Below, one piece after another: positions 1-11,254 of a DNA stretch of 64,000 bases (positions are counted from its first letter, which is position 1; every line of letters starts with the position of its first letter). The stretch spans positions 258,001 to 322,000 of the forward strand of contig JAQFVV010006731.1 in the NCBI GenBank assembly GCA_028023455.1, read 5' to 3'. Position numbers and translations under genes: made by a program. The stretch is from Epiperipatus broadwayi. Its lineage: Eukaryota; Onychophora; Udeonychophora; Euonychophora; Peripatidae. The notes beneath the pieces were generated by a model. The model did not search any database. It worked only from the letters and a program-made list of their open reading frames with translations, and was not told the origin of the DNA.

Positions 1-660
1 GAATACCAACTTTCTGCTCATCACTCAAATTACTAGATTCAATAGACGAAATTGTATCAAAAACTATATTTTTTGAATGAAATGGAACAAAATTTGGGCC
101 TTTACCAAGAATATCTAATTCTCTATCATTTAACTTCAAATCCGTAAGATTAACAACTCTATCCTCAGAAACATTATTCTCATAACCTTTATCACTACAA
201 TAAACTTTATTAACTTTCCCAAACAACCACTTTAATTTTCTTTCATATTTTTTACAATATAAATTTGACCTATTCTGTCTAAATTGTCTCATAAAAAAAT
301 TCAAAATTGAATAATTAAAATCTTGCCTCCTTTCTAAATAAAATCTATTCCTTTTATATAGATAAATAAATTTATAAAACCTTACAAAAATATCTTTTAA
401 AAAACTATTCAATATATATGTTTGTAACTTAAAAACTAAATTTTATTTTGAATCAACTTTTTATTTTTACTAAAATTAATAACACAACACCTAGGAAAAA
501 CATTAAATTCCCTACATTTTTTAAGAAAATAAATCTGCCATCGTAAAGATTCTATCTTATCACTCAATTTAGACAAATTTTTAATCCTTCTAATATCATT
601 AAATGGAAAATTATTAAAAATTAAGCTCCACAAACCCATACTAAATACCCAAATTACCAA
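1..660 (-). pseudogene. Penelope-like element, N-terminal ORF fragment (runs off left edge)
   Basis: Minus-strand fragment of a Penelope-like retroelement (PLE) ORF, upstream of the reverse transcriptase (RT) core. An open frame of 74 codons covers 660-436 and holds a stretch reading FLKKCREFNVFPRCCVI. This matches FKKCKIFCVFPKCCNI in the PLE copy at 12557-12147. Further along the minus strand, in another frame, positions about 300-1 encode a basic region and then the motif LGKGPNFVP, which is typical of the PLE region before the RT fingers. The reading frame changes near 436 and the remaining ORF is cut by the window edge. This is a decayed copy. The coding sense is clear from similarity between copies. 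The PLE assignment rests on family knowledge and was not searched. Confidence 0.6.
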
Positions 661-874
661 TACTCTTATAAATTAAAACCCAATAAAACCTACACACACT
701 TCTATATATATATAATATAACTAAATAAACACAAATATACTCTTTCAACCCAAACTCACACAACAAACATAATATACATAAATGACATTCAAATATATCA
801 ATAATTAAAAACAAAAAACAAAAATAAATATATCAATAATAAAATGTCTATAATAAATATCAATAATAAAATAT
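661..874. other. AT-rich junction between opposed PLE fragments
   Basis: Very AT-rich sequence with a short TA run (about 704-720) and an imperfectly repeated ATATCAATAATAAAA motif (about 830-875). It separates the minus-strand PLE fragment on the left from the plus-strand PLE fragment on the right. No coding potential is visible. Confidence 0.4.
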
Positions 875-1690
875 CAAAGCTGGTAGGTTTGTTATTATGA
901 AAGGAGATGATTTCAAAGAGAAAATGGATAGAGAATTAAATAATGGTAAATATATGTTGTTAGATAAAAATCCAGGTAATTTGATTAAAAGAAAATTGAT
1001 AGATATTATGAAGAAAATGGTTAATTTAAAAATTTTTAATAGAGTAGATTATTTAAAATGCTATCCTAATGATTTTACATCAGCTAAGATGTTTGTGAAT
1101 ATTAAAACTCATAAAGATGGTTTTCCTTTAAGATTTATTTTTGATTTTACAGGTAGTGTTGTAGAAGGTATTTCTAGATTCTTGAATAATTTTTTAAAAC
1201 AATTTGTTGATTTTGGTCAGTACACAGTTTCTTCTTCTTTTGAGGCTTTTGATAAGATTAATAATTTTAAAATGGAAAGTAGTTGGGTATTTGGAAGTTT
1301 AGATATTGAAAATATGTATCAGTCTGTTAATAGGTTAAGCAGTATTGATGTTCTTTTGTCTGTATTGATTAAGAAAAGTTCTTTATCAAAAAATAAAATT
1401 AAGGTAATTAAAGATTTGCTTTTGTTATTGGAAGATTCTATGTATTTTACTTATAAAGGTACTTTTTATAAGATTAAGGAAGGGTGGATAATAGGTTATA
1501 TTATTTCTCCTTTAGTATGTTCAGTTTATATTAGTTTTATGGAAGAAGAAATTATTATTAAAAAGAATTGTTTATATGTAAAATTATTTGTCAGATATGT
1601 TGATGATTGTTTATTTGTTGTTGAGAATGGTAAAGTGAAGGAATTTGTAAATGAGTTTAATTGTTTTGAGTTTTTAATAGTATATATAAT
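875..1690 (+). pseudogene. Penelope-like element reverse transcriptase, truncated at both ends
   Basis: Plus-strand RT core of a PLE. The open frame continues in sense upstream of the ATG at 897, with residues K-A-G-R-F-V-I-M, so that ATG is internal and not a true start. Visible motifs are an ARS-like substrate-binding segment (FVNIKTHKDGFPLRFIFDF), RT motif A (LDIENMYQSV) with the catalytic Asp, and RT motif C (RYVDDCLF) with both catalytic aspartates near 1590-1610. The usual LPMGSPLSP-type motif B is degenerate here (GWIIGYIISPLVC). Similarity ends around 1680, where the sequence turns into a short TA-rich stretch. The thumb, connector and GIY-YIG endonuclease are missing. The fragment is open but cannot encode a complete PLE protein. 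Confidence 0.75.
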
Positions 1691-1724
1691 GTGTGTTTTT
1701 TTATTATTTCTTTACACTTGAGAA

Positions 1725-2280
1725 GTCTGCTTGTAGTAGTGAAATCTTAGGTTGTGTTTTAATATTATTTTTATTCTGGTCTGGTTTAATTTTAGATTTG
1801 GGGTAGTTTTGATTATATATATATATATGAGGAGAAATAAAACAATAAAAACGATTTTAAATCTCACATGTATTCTTATGATTTTAGAAAAAGGACACTC
1901 TGAGGAAGGTACTTGATATTGTACTGAAACATCAGCATTTAACCTTTTCACTATTTATGGAATATCCTGCAAATAATGATAACAATATGACATCTTTTAT
2001 CCATGATATATATATATATATATATATATTGTACCATTTGTTTATATGGTACAAATATATTGGCATCTGGTAAGATATTTAAAAGCTAAGAAGAAAAAAA
2101 AGTAAATTTAGTGATCTTTTAAAAGAAAAACATTTTTAGATTTTTTCTGATTAGCACAATTTATTTTTTAAAGTGTACAATGAAAGTTAAAATTGACATT
2201 TGTATTTTTTTATGTAATTAAAAATAAAAGTTAAAATCGAAAAGAATAAATGAAATGCAGATTACTGATCCAGATAAATT
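1725..2280. other. AT-rich intergenic sequence with (TA)n
   Basis: No gene is recognised. It holds a TA run at about 2009-2028. This is followed by the inverted motif TTGTACCAT/ATGGTACAA at about 2028-2056, which could form a small hairpin next to the microsatellite. Confidence 0.35.
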
Positions 2281-2360
2281 AAAAGAATTCCAAAAATAAA
2301 AAGATTACAATTAGAAAATTAAAAGAATTCCAAAAGTAAAAAGATTACAATTAGAAAAAT
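2281..2360. repeat. 40-bp tandem duplication
   Basis: Two adjacent 40-bp units, 2281-2320 and 2321-2360, each start AAAAGAATTCCAAAA and end with GATTACAATTAGAAAA. They differ at only a few bases, which suggests a recent local duplication. Confidence 0.85.
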
Positions 2361-3041
2361 GTTTTTAGGTAATTAGAGATGGCAAAATTATGCTAAAAAA
2401 TAAAGACTTTGTAATGTAAATTTAAAAAAAAGTGTACAAGATTATTATCTTATACGCTGATAAAAGGACAAAAGGATGTGCAGAAGTTTCAAAAAACAGG
2501 ATTGAGGTATAAAAAGAGGAGCACAACTTCAATTTGGGTCTTCTCTTTACTTTCTAGTTACATGTCTGAAAGTTGGAGGTTTCCGTGAGCATAACCTGTG
2601 GCAGTAATATACTTCTGCACAAGTATGCCACTTGCTGTACCAAAGCTGTCATGCAAGCATGGAAATCGGCCTTGTGAAGACTTCTTTTTCCAATGAAAGG
2701 ATCACTACAACCGTGCCTTTTCTCCAGCTATAGCAGAACTTTAATGGAAGATGCTGGCAGGAGAGACTGATAGAAATTCTTATAAGCTCGGGATCCCAAA
2801 AATCTACACTAACTTATAGGTAAGTTAAGAGTAACTTTTCCCAACTGTGACAAAGTTGGAAATCAATGTTTAAAATAAGTTTAAATAATCCCAATAAAGA
2901 CTTCAAATTTTATTATCAAGAGACTCTTGTGTACCTAAGAACTTTAATTGTTTTTTATTAATTCATTCATATCTGGATTAGTTTGCATGTCATCTTTCCA
3001 ATTAATTAATTCATAATGTGTTTTTATTTTATTTTATATGG
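2361..3041. other. Intergenic, with a TATA-like GC-richer segment
   Basis: No ORF of note. A TATAAAAAG box at 2508-2516 precedes about 280 bp that is less AT-rich than its surroundings (2520-2800), as in an old LTR or promoter fragment. An AATAAAG-type signal lies near 2892. No partner repeat or coding sequence was identified, so a promoter role is only a guess. Confidence 0.25.
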
Positions 3042-4649
3042 TTCTAGTAAACTATTAACTGTGCAGCCTTTAGTGGCACTGTTTCTGTGTAAAAACACAG
3101 AATTATACCGCTTTCACAGCCGAACCTACGGCTAATATACGAGTGATCATTAATATATGAGTAGATCGTATGTAGTGGTTATAATACATGGCCAATTCTT
3201 CCACGTTCAATAACACTACATCTACTAACAATACTATGATCATATAGTTTGCCGTTGATTTCATTGCGGGTTGAATTCCTATACATAGTGACAGAATTTG
3301 TATTATCACTAGAATTTAAGATGAGAGTGTGAGCATTGTCATCTTTTTCAAGTGTTTATTTGTTGATGTTTATGATTTTCTGTATTTCCCAAATGAAAGA
3401 TTTTTGCGTACTAGTAATTTTCAGCAGTATTATTGATATTTGTCCAAATTTTTTTTTTGGCTAATTTTGGGGGTCAAAAAAGACAAAATAAAATTTCTCA
3501 AGCTCTCTGGCAGACGATTGGAGTTGTTTGTGGAAAAATACCATTTCTGTCGTGACTTGGACGAGAGTTGAAAAAGAAGAACAAAATGTCTATCACATTA
3601 TTATATTTGTGGGATGTCCCAAACAGAGAAAGTGAGGCAGTTGCATCTTTGCAAGCCCAAATCATCCTGCCATTCATTACAGTTGATTTAGTTCAGTCAT
3701 ATGTGGTTAATAAATTTATTTTCTGGAAATAATTTGTGTTTTGTTTGCGATTATTTTTATCTGTAAATCATGTAATTAACACCCAGAATGACAGTGTTAA
3801 AAAGGGGCAGCGTAGTTTATTGGACATCTCTTGATTGATTGTTTTTTTTTTAAAAAAAATACTTCTTTTTTTTTGACATACCTATTCATTCCGTTTAGAA
3901 GCAAAAAGAGGTTTTTTGTTGTTGTTGTTTTAAATCAATAAATAGCATGTTAAGTACATTTTAAAAATGAACCCAAGGTAAGATAAAATACCAAACAATT
4001 ATTTTGGTTTATAAGCAAATACGGACATCTGACGCAGAGTTTGTCGGACAGGTTTGAATTTTTTTTGCTAAATCAATCAACAGCAAACCCCCTCATTTTT
4101 AACATAATTCAAAAAGAAAGTGTCGATTCTAATTTTAAATAACAACAACAACAACAAAAGAAAGCCATATGTAAAGCAAATTGTGTATATTTGAGATATT
4201 CCAAAAAAAGCTTAAAACTGTCCCTTATTACTTTGAAATGTATCGAATCCAAAACAAAAAAATAAAAGACGTCTGTAAAAAAGAAACAGTAGATTTAGAA
4301 TGGAAATCCCCCCCCCCCCCAAATAAAGGCGTATGTCAAAAATTATGTACTTTTGAGATCCAAAGAAAAAGGTCAAAGTCTCCTTTATAGTTTTAAATTT
4401 ATCAAATGAAAACCAAAAAAATAATTATGTCCAAAACAAACAACAACAATATATTAAATATTAAAAAAAAAAAAATTATGTCTAAAACAAACAACAACAA
4501 TATATTCAATATTAAAAAAAAATTACAGCCATATGTCAAAATACGATCTATTAGATAAAAAAAATCTAGCGGCCTGGTAATGTTATAACGCTCTGTTTTT
4601 AACTAGAAACATCACCACCAAAGGCTGCACAGTTAATAGTTTACTAGAA
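3042..4649. mobile_element. Non-autonomous DNA transposon with long terminal inverted repeats
   Basis: The 5' end reads TTCTAGTAAACTATTAACTG and continues through GTGCAGCCTTTAGTGG. The 3' end (about 4604-4649) is its reverse complement with a few mismatches, giving terminal inverted repeats of about 45 bp. The element is 1.6 kb and has no convincing transposase ORF; the small frames at 3103-3309 and 4181-4390 show no recognised domain. Because the outermost bases are palindromic (CTAGTA/TACTAG), the target duplication cannot be fixed: TA or CTAG would both fit. The interior contains homopolymers, including C13 at 4308-4320, CAA-rich repeats and a tandem duplication at 4427-4522. The superfamily is unassigned. 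Confidence 0.7.
4427..4522. repeat. Short tandem duplication inside the TIR element
   Basis: A unit reading ATTATGTCCAAAACAAACAA, then CAACAATATATTAAATATT and an A run, occurs twice in succession with single-base differences. It looks like slippage or unequal exchange within the element's AT/CAA-rich core. Confidence 0.7.
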
Positions 4650-7523
4650 TCTTTTATATTTTAATTTGTTAGAATAAAAATATTTATTTCTAATACCAAC
4701 TATTCATTGTGTGTTATTAATGATTATTAATAAAGTTATTAATGTTAAATATTAAGATTTAAAAATATAATTTACCTTTGCCAATGCTGTACTGAAACTC
4801 AATCCTCTAGAGTTTTTAGATAATTTCATCATAACTAAATAAATAAAAGGGGTTTAGCCTGTGTATTCCTGATACAGAATGCTGGCATATTTCAAATAAA
4901 TTAAAAACTGGCTTACTTGATCCCATTATTTTAGTAGTCACATTAGTTAAAAGGGTGATGTGTGACCAGGAAAAATAATTGCGTCCATTAAATCTTACTG
5001 AATTGTCTGATGAATCAAATTTAATAAATAGGATGTAATTTGTCACCTAGTAAGTATAATGAACTTGTAATAAACCCTAATAGTTAGTACACGTTACAAT
5101 ATATTGAAGTGGTCAGATCTAAGTTTGATCTGAAATTCATGAGATCTCACCTTTAGCCTACTTCAAACCCTATCACTAACAGTGAATTTCCAAATGTAAT
5201 GGGGCTTTATACATTCAATACATGCTAATTTCGATTAAAATAGAATATTATTTAAACATTTATTAAAAACAATTATTTTATATTTAAACTGACTAATATT
5301 ATTAACAACTTCATGATAAAATTATTCATGAAAACACATATATTGTAATTGCGTGGATTGTACATATATATATTTATAAATAGTTAAATATATATATTCG
5401 TTATCAAGTTTCATTGCATCAGAATGTTTTATTTTTACTTTTATCGCTTTGTTCAAATTTCAGTGATTAAAAGCTACATTCTTTCAATAAGCTTTCCAAT
5501 CATCCTTTCCCAAAGACAATGGGGAATTTTTATTAATTAGTAAAAATAATAATTTAAAATGTAAGGATGGTTCTCAATTAAAATTGTTTATTCAGATTTA
5601 CAAATTCATTTTCTAATTAGAAAATGAATTCAAAGTCAATGAATTTGAAAGTCTTTATCGAAGGAATGAATCTGAAATCAATTAACAAAATTTTTAACTT
5701 TTGATAATGTAAACAGCTTTAACCTGAAGGCACCAAAAGTCAGAATGGGCAGGAAACCACAGGACAGGTATAAATAGCCCAGAAAAGTTTCAAAAGGAGA
5801 GAAGCCATATTTTTTTAGAGAACTTGCTACTAGAAGCTATGTTCATTTTAAATTGTGAATTTATAGTGTCTTCATCATGGTGTGTGGCTAACTTCAGGAA
5901 TCTGATTGCTGGGCCCAAAGTGCCCAGAAAATCTTCAATGTAGCTGAAAAATTGAAACTTGTCCATACCAATTGTGAGCTGCCTAAACCTGAAAGAAATC
6001 AATCCAAATGCTATTCATATAAGTCAAAATGCACACCTACATTTCAACCCAATCGGACTCTGCTGTGTAAACTAAGGAACCAACCATGGAAGGACCAGTA
6101 ATATCTTTCTTTAATGAACCACAACTTTCTGGCCAGTTTCTGAACTTTAATTTAAATCACCTTTTTTAATTAACTTCTGTTAAATTTTTTCTTGTTTTAT
6201 GTCTTAATTTGTATAAGTAATTCTCTATTTCTATCTCTAGTCTTTAAATTTAATATTTTGTTAAATTTCCTTTCCTTATGATGGCGGTTTGTTTCACTAA
6301 CTTTATTATATATTTATTGAATGAATATTAATATCATTTATTTTTGATTATATGCCAATAATATTCCAACTCAATAATAATCTTTTTCATTACACTTAAC
6401 TTATGAAAATAATATAGTATTAAGTTTTATAGTAATTATTGCCCATTAGAACTAATTTAATACAGTTCTATTAATTATTGAGTTGAAGAATTTATTAAAT
6501 GTTTGCTATTTTTACTAATGGCTGATAATAACTATTAGCCCATTTTCTAACCTATGCCCCTGACTATTTTCTTGAGTTTCACCAATATTTATTTATTCAT
6601 ATTAATAATGCTAAAGCGTTTTTCTAAAGGTTGATAAAGAAAATAAAATAAATATATTTTAATTTAAATTTTATACTTTACATTAATATTCAGGGAGGGC
6701 ATGATATTTAGAGTATAATTAATATAATTTTATAATTGCATTAAGCACGTTTATTTTAAGCACGTTTGACTTTAATCTAACATGATCAGGTCATTACATA
6801 GAGCATTCCTTATATAATTTGGGAGTTTATTAATTATATATGATGATCATTGAATCATCACTTTCTGAACATTGCTGACACAAGCCATCTCCTGCTTCAT
6901 AGGCTTGTCATTGATGATCTTATTACTACTTTAATTACCTAGGAAGAAATTGCTTCCTCCCTCACTCATTATGATATTGGAACACCAAAGGTTCATGGCT
7001 ATGTCCCAGCCTGGCTTTTCCTGTGTTCCACGAATCCTTTATAGGGCAGAAAAGTCTTGTAAAACACAAGCCACCCTTCTACTTCTTAAATCACTGACAA
7101 ACCATTATATTTTATATTTGTTCCTAATGCTTGTAAGTCATCAGTATCATTTATTTCTCAGTTCCAATAAAGCCCCACTCTCATGCTCATCAATCATAAT
7201 GAATTGATTTTATTAAAGTCAAACAACTTCATGTTCATTTATAATTAAATAAGTTCTTTATTAAACAGTAAAGTTATGCTCTAACTATTTATCATGTTTT
7301 TTCGTGAGTTGATTTATGGATGTATGGAAATGAATCTCACATTCTTTTCTTTTAAAATTAGAATCATAATCTCTTTCCAAGCCAAATACCTTTATTTACC
7401 TTTGTTACTTGTCGGGGCATAGACATATACATTTATACCATAATTGCATATTGATTATTGGCATATGAACATGACTGCCATTACTTATTGTAAATTGTAA
7501 CTCCCATTCTTAAAGACTAGAGG

Positions 7524-7525
<2 letters not shown>
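4650..7525. other. AT-rich intergenic sequence
   Basis: No gene or element is recognised over about 2.9 kb. Notable points are a perfect 28-bp palindrome at 5603-5630, a TATAAATAG box at 5769-5777 followed by roughly 300 bp of slightly higher GC, and a short frame at 6950-7207 with no recognisable domain. The segment may hold old unrecognised repeats. Confidence 0.3.
5603..5630. repeat. Perfect 28-bp palindrome
   Basis: The left half reads AATTCATTTTCTAA and the right half is its exact reverse complement, with no spacer. A weaker outer inversion (ATTCAGATTT near 5591 against GAATCTGAAAT near 5666) extends the symmetry. It could extrude as a cruciform. No function is implied. Confidence 0.8.
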
Positions 7526-7557
<32 letters not shown>

Positions 7558-7561
7558 CTAG

Positions 7562-7588
<27 letters not shown>
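7526..7588. repeat. Paired (TA)n runs with palindromic CTAGAGGTA/TACCTCTAG junction
   Basis: Two TA runs (about 7526-7553 and 7562-7588) are separated by ACCTCTAG. The first run is preceded by CTAGAGG, so the left unit forms a palindrome centred on the TA run. Confidence 0.85.
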
Positions 7589-7597
<9 letters not shown>

Positions 7598-7932
7598 GAT
7601 AAACAATTTGAACAAAATATTTATGTATTATTAAATATTTTATACAACATATTTGGTTTTGACTTTCTTCATTATTTACTAATTATTTTAATATTCATAC
7701 TCACTGTCTGTATTGACAACCCAAACATTCATATATTGATTGATTTATAGATCAGGGGGCTCAAATCATCATTATCCATTGAGCTAGTTTCTTGGCACAT
7801 AGTCATGTGCCGTCGACATATGTTATCCATTGATTTGATCTGAGCTCGTGAGTTGGGGTTGAATCTGACCTCGAGTTTAGGTCAGGTGGTGGTGACGTTG
7901 ACTGGTACAATATATATATATATATATATGTG
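7589..7932. other. Spacer ending in TTGACTGGTACAA(TA)n
   Basis: No ORF. The segment from about 7750 is GC-richer and ends TTGACTGGTACAATATATATA, where the TA run begins. The same junction word recurs at about 28375 and 63033, so this is probably the end of a short interspersed repeat. The body of that repeat is too diverged to delimit by eye. Confidence 0.35.
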
Positions 7933-8355
7933 TGTAATTATTTAATTGAATATTTGTAAATACAGTAATAAAATAATTAAAAATTTTATCCACTTAGGAG
8001 CACTTTTGATTATCATAGTAATATTTGTCAACTAAAACTTTGAAAGGCTAACCTTCCCACAATTCTGTGATCTTAATGTTTGCTGCCTGCCTGTTAATTA
8101 GTCATGTTTATATTTGTATATTAAAAAAATAACAATAAAAGAAAAATAAAGAAAGCTATGCTAACATACAAATATAAATATGTCTTAATAAACAGGCAGG
8201 CAGCAAACATTAAGATCATGGAATTGTCTTAAGGATAGACTTTCAATGTTTTAATTGATGAAGATTACTAGCCTAATTGAAAGTGCTCCTAAGTGGATAA
8301 AATTTTTAATTATTTAATTACTATATTTACCAATATTCAATTATAAAATTACATA
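7933..8355. mobile_element. Foldback element made of opposed PLE-like 3' ends
   Basis: A large imperfect inverted repeat. The left arm is about 7933-8137, the right arm about 8166-8355, with a short A-rich spacer. Both arms contain AGGAGCACTTT(T/C)(G/A)ATTA, GTAAT, CAACTAAAACTTTGAAA and CTTAATGTTTGCTGCCTGCC. The first half of that order (AGCGCTTTCAATTATGTGG, TAATCC, CATCAACTTTAACTGAATTT, ACTTAATG) also occurs at the 3' ends of the nearby PLE copies (10180-10270 and 12650-12740). This suggests two PLE-family 3' ends joined in opposition. The left side abuts a TA run. There is no ORF. Confidence 0.65.
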
Positions 8356-8365
8356 TATTGCTTTG

Positions 8366-8441
8366 AAAAAATACAGACATCAAATAATATTATATGTATG
8401 TAATAAATTAAGATTGATGTCTGTATTTGATGTCTGTATTT
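8366..8441. repeat. Hairpin-forming inverted repeat with duplicated arm
   Basis: The left arm AATACAGACATCAA is matched by TTGATGTCTGTATT about 45 bp away. The right arm word GATGTCTGTATTT is then repeated immediately. No gene is associated. Confidence 0.6.
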
Positions 8442-8468
8442 GTTCAAAAATATATGTAATATTCAAAT

Positions 8469-8470
<2 letters not shown>

Positions 8471-8550
<80 letters not shown>
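8471..8550. repeat. (AT)40 microsatellite
   Basis: An uninterrupted run of 80 bases of alternating A and T, one of the longest in the window. Any reading frame through it only encodes Ile-Tyr repeats. Confidence 0.98.
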
Positions 8551-8554
<4 letters not shown>

Positions 8555-8589
8555 ATACAGTAAAATTTACATAATTATATTATCTTTAG

Positions 8590-10175
8590 AAGTACTTTTG
8601 ATTATACACCTTGTAGTCTTTATCATTATATAACATTGAATAATCAAAAGGAGACAACCTTGCACAATATCCATAGTTCAATTCAGATTTCCCACATTTC
8701 TGTTATTTTAACATTTGAAAATTGATGATTCATTAACATTTGATGATTTCTTGAAATCAACATAGCCTCTTTTATTTTACATTTATTGTAGAAACATTTA
8801 TTTTGCATAATTTTTATATTTCTATAATCAAATTTAAATCCATATTGACAAGATTTATTATGATCAAATATACCAGATGACGAAAATTTATTTACATCTA
8901 TTCCTGATTGTTTTTTTAATTCTATTATATAAAAGCATTTGTTCTTTTATTCTTTTCTCCAATGTACATTTAGATTCACTGATATATTGTAAGCCACATT
9001 TACATACCAATTTGTATATAATACAATTTTGATTAAAATTTCAATTTTAAATTTTAGCTTTATTAAGTAATCTATATTATTTGTTGAGAAAAAAGAAATA
9101 TGTTACAAACCATTATAAATTCCCCTAATAAACTTGATCTGCTCATCCGATATAAATGGCATTGAAATCCATTTCATTTTGATATTATTTTTATATTTAA
9201 TTTTATTATATTGTTGATTCCTTTTAAATTTTTTAATAATATTACTTAATAGCATTTTTATTATAACCAATTTTTAACAAATCATTAACAAATAAATGTA
9301 CATTTTTTTATTTTATCACTAGAATATTTGCATAATTTTTCATTTTGAAATAAGAATGACTTTAATCCAGGCAACATATGACTTATAGGTACATGTGATT
9401 CACATGGAATAAAACCTCTAGCTTCAATTGGTTTAATTAACATAAAATAATCGAAATTGTATTTATTACATCAGATGTCCAAGAATTTTATGGAATTGTA
9501 TTTTTCATGAGTTATAACCCACTTTATATCTTTAATCTGATTTAATTCATTAAATAAATTGATTATTATATCTTGTTTTCCACAAATAAAACATCATCTA
9601 CATATCTACCATATATTTTAATTTTTTGACATTTCAATTGCTTCTAAAATTTTACATTCATAAGTTGATATAACAAAATTACAAATTTGAGCAACAGCAA
9701 GAAGACCCATTGGCAAACTATAACTCATTTTATAACATTCATTATTAAAATTAATATAAATATTTTTATCAATAAACTGCAATACTTTTATAATAAAATT
9801 TATAGTATCAGATTTTATATTTTTTGAAACAAGAGCATTATAAATAATATTAATTGATTCTATTTGATCTACTGATCCATACATTTCGTTTACATTGAAA
9901 GTACAAATTGTGTCATGTAACTCTATATTTACATTTTTAATTTTATCCACAAAACCAAATGATGATGAAATAGTATATTCTCCAAAACCTAAGTTGAAGT
10001 AATCATTCAATATATCTACATGTTTGATAATAATATGAACCACCAAAATCAACCATCAATCTTAATGGAAAATTTTCTTTATGTTGCTTTATATTCGAAA
10101 ATATCCTTGGACAAATAGCAAATATAGATACATCTCGCATGAAATTTATAAATAAACTTTTAACAGTAAATACAA
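8590..10175 (-). mobile_element. Penelope-like element copy A (5' truncated)
   Basis: Minus-strand PLE copy lying downstream of copy B in a head-to-tail array. Read from 10175 downward it starts inside the RT N-terminal part (sense CPRIFSNIKQHKENFPLRLMV in one frame) and continues through RT motifs and a connector. It then reaches a GIY-YIG-like endonuclease around 9040-8950, where sense reading gives IIYKLVCKCGLQYISES. It ends with the family's 3' signature TAATCAAAAGTACTTC near 8590-8615, next to the (AT)40 run. Several frame changes and stops show that it is dead. Confidence 0.75.
9585..10052 (-). pseudogene. PLE copy A reverse transcriptase fragment
   Basis: An open frame of 144 codons (10052-9618) covers the RT fingers and palm. 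The motif GEYTISSSFGFVDKI aligns with GRYTIASSYEFVDRI in copy B. RT motif A reads FNVNEMYGSVD, so the first catalytic Asp (LDV in copy B) is Asn here. The motif B region is PMGLLAVAQICNF. Motif C, sense YGRYVDDVLF, lies just beyond the end of this frame (about 9613-9585) in a shifted frame and is intact. The polymerase would therefore be inactive both from the motif A change and from the frameshift. Confidence 0.75.
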
Positions 10176-10338
10176 TATTATATAAATTGTTTTGTAGTAC
10201 TTTTGATTACATGGTAATCCTCCTCAGCTTTAACTGAATTTCATTTTTTTTAAACTTAATGTTATGTATATTTCCATAAGCAGTGTATGGCCATATTTGC
10301 AACTTGCCTATTAATAACATCATCCTTATATTTATCAA

Positions 10339-10632
10339 TCAAAATTGCCTTTTCCTTTTTTTATGATTTCTTCCTTCCATTAATATTTTTATTTCACTAC
10401 TATTAAATGTAAGCCTATAATTACAAGTCTTTACATGGTCAAATGAAGCTGTATTAAATTGACTATTAACATTATTTTTAATTCTATTATATAATAATTG
10501 ATGCTCCTTCAATCTTTTCTCCATGGAACATCTCGATTCACTGATATAACATTTCTGACATCCACATGAAATCTGATAAATTATATTACTTCTTTGCAAT
10601 TTAGGAATTATACTCCTAGAATTATTAATCAA
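10339..10632 (-). pseudogene. PLE copy B GIY-YIG endonuclease domain
   Basis: A 97-codon frame. It reads NIIYQISCGCQKCYISES, then MEKRLKEHQ. This is the GIY-YIG nuclease core as found at the C terminus of Penelope-like elements: the IIY and YIS words take the place of GIY and YIG, with a Cys-rich insert between them and the family's R-L-K-E-H helix after it. A C-terminal basic stretch (NHKKRKRQF) closes the frame. In PLEs this domain nicks the target DNA. The second word is YIS rather than YIG in all copies here, so this may be a family feature rather than a lesion. Confidence 0.75.
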
Positions 10633-10937
10633 TCAATTAACATTTGGAGGAACACAAAATAAAATATTATACTTTTCTTTAAATATATTCTTAATTAATT
10701 TAGATTGCATGTTGTTCATAAATGGCATAGATATCCATTTTTTAATATCTAAAGTAACACTTCAAACTCTCTTTTTATTATTAAATGAATTTACTGTGCA
10801 CAAGATTTGGTTTTTATCATAACCAACCTTTAAAAGTTCATTAGCAAAGAGTTCAATATTTAAAATTTTATCACTCTTATATTTACATAATTTATCATTG
10901 TTATGCAAAAATGATTTCAGACTTGCAACCTTATGTA

Positions 10938-11252
10938 TCATTGGAACACGTGATAAATTAATTTATAATTTAAATCAGTAGCATCTCTAAATATTTGTAA
11001 ATTCAAAAATTTTATTTTTCCATTTTGTTCATTCTCAATAGTCCATTTTAAATTGTTTAAATTACTAAGATTATATAAAAGAAAATTGGTAATGTCTTTA
11101 GGACCACAAACAAAAACATTATCAACATATGTAGTATAAATTTTAATATCTTCAAAATTATAAGAATTAAATATAATATGTTCATATTTCGACAATGTAA
11201 AATTACAAATTTGTGCTACCACAGGTAATCCCATTGGCCATCCTTTACCCAT
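10938..11252 (-). pseudogene. PLE copy B reverse transcriptase, palm/thumb part
   Basis: A 104-codon frame starting with motif B (PMGLPVVAQICNF). It continues to motif C, which reads TTYVDNVFV at about 11126-11100: the second catalytic Asp of YVDD is Asn. The following segment (LKWTIENEQNGKIKFLNLQIFRD) is the primer-grip and thumb region, also found near 13600-13500 in copy C. A one-base-class frame change separates it from the preceding fragment. Confidence 0.75.
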
Positions 11253-11254
11253 TT

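Noticed and set aside
6950-7207. 85-codon frame
   Set aside because: Low-complexity hydrophobic translation without homology signs or neighbours.
8363-8563. 66-codon frame ending in Ile-Tyr repeats
   Set aside because: It mainly translates the (AT)40 microsatellite.
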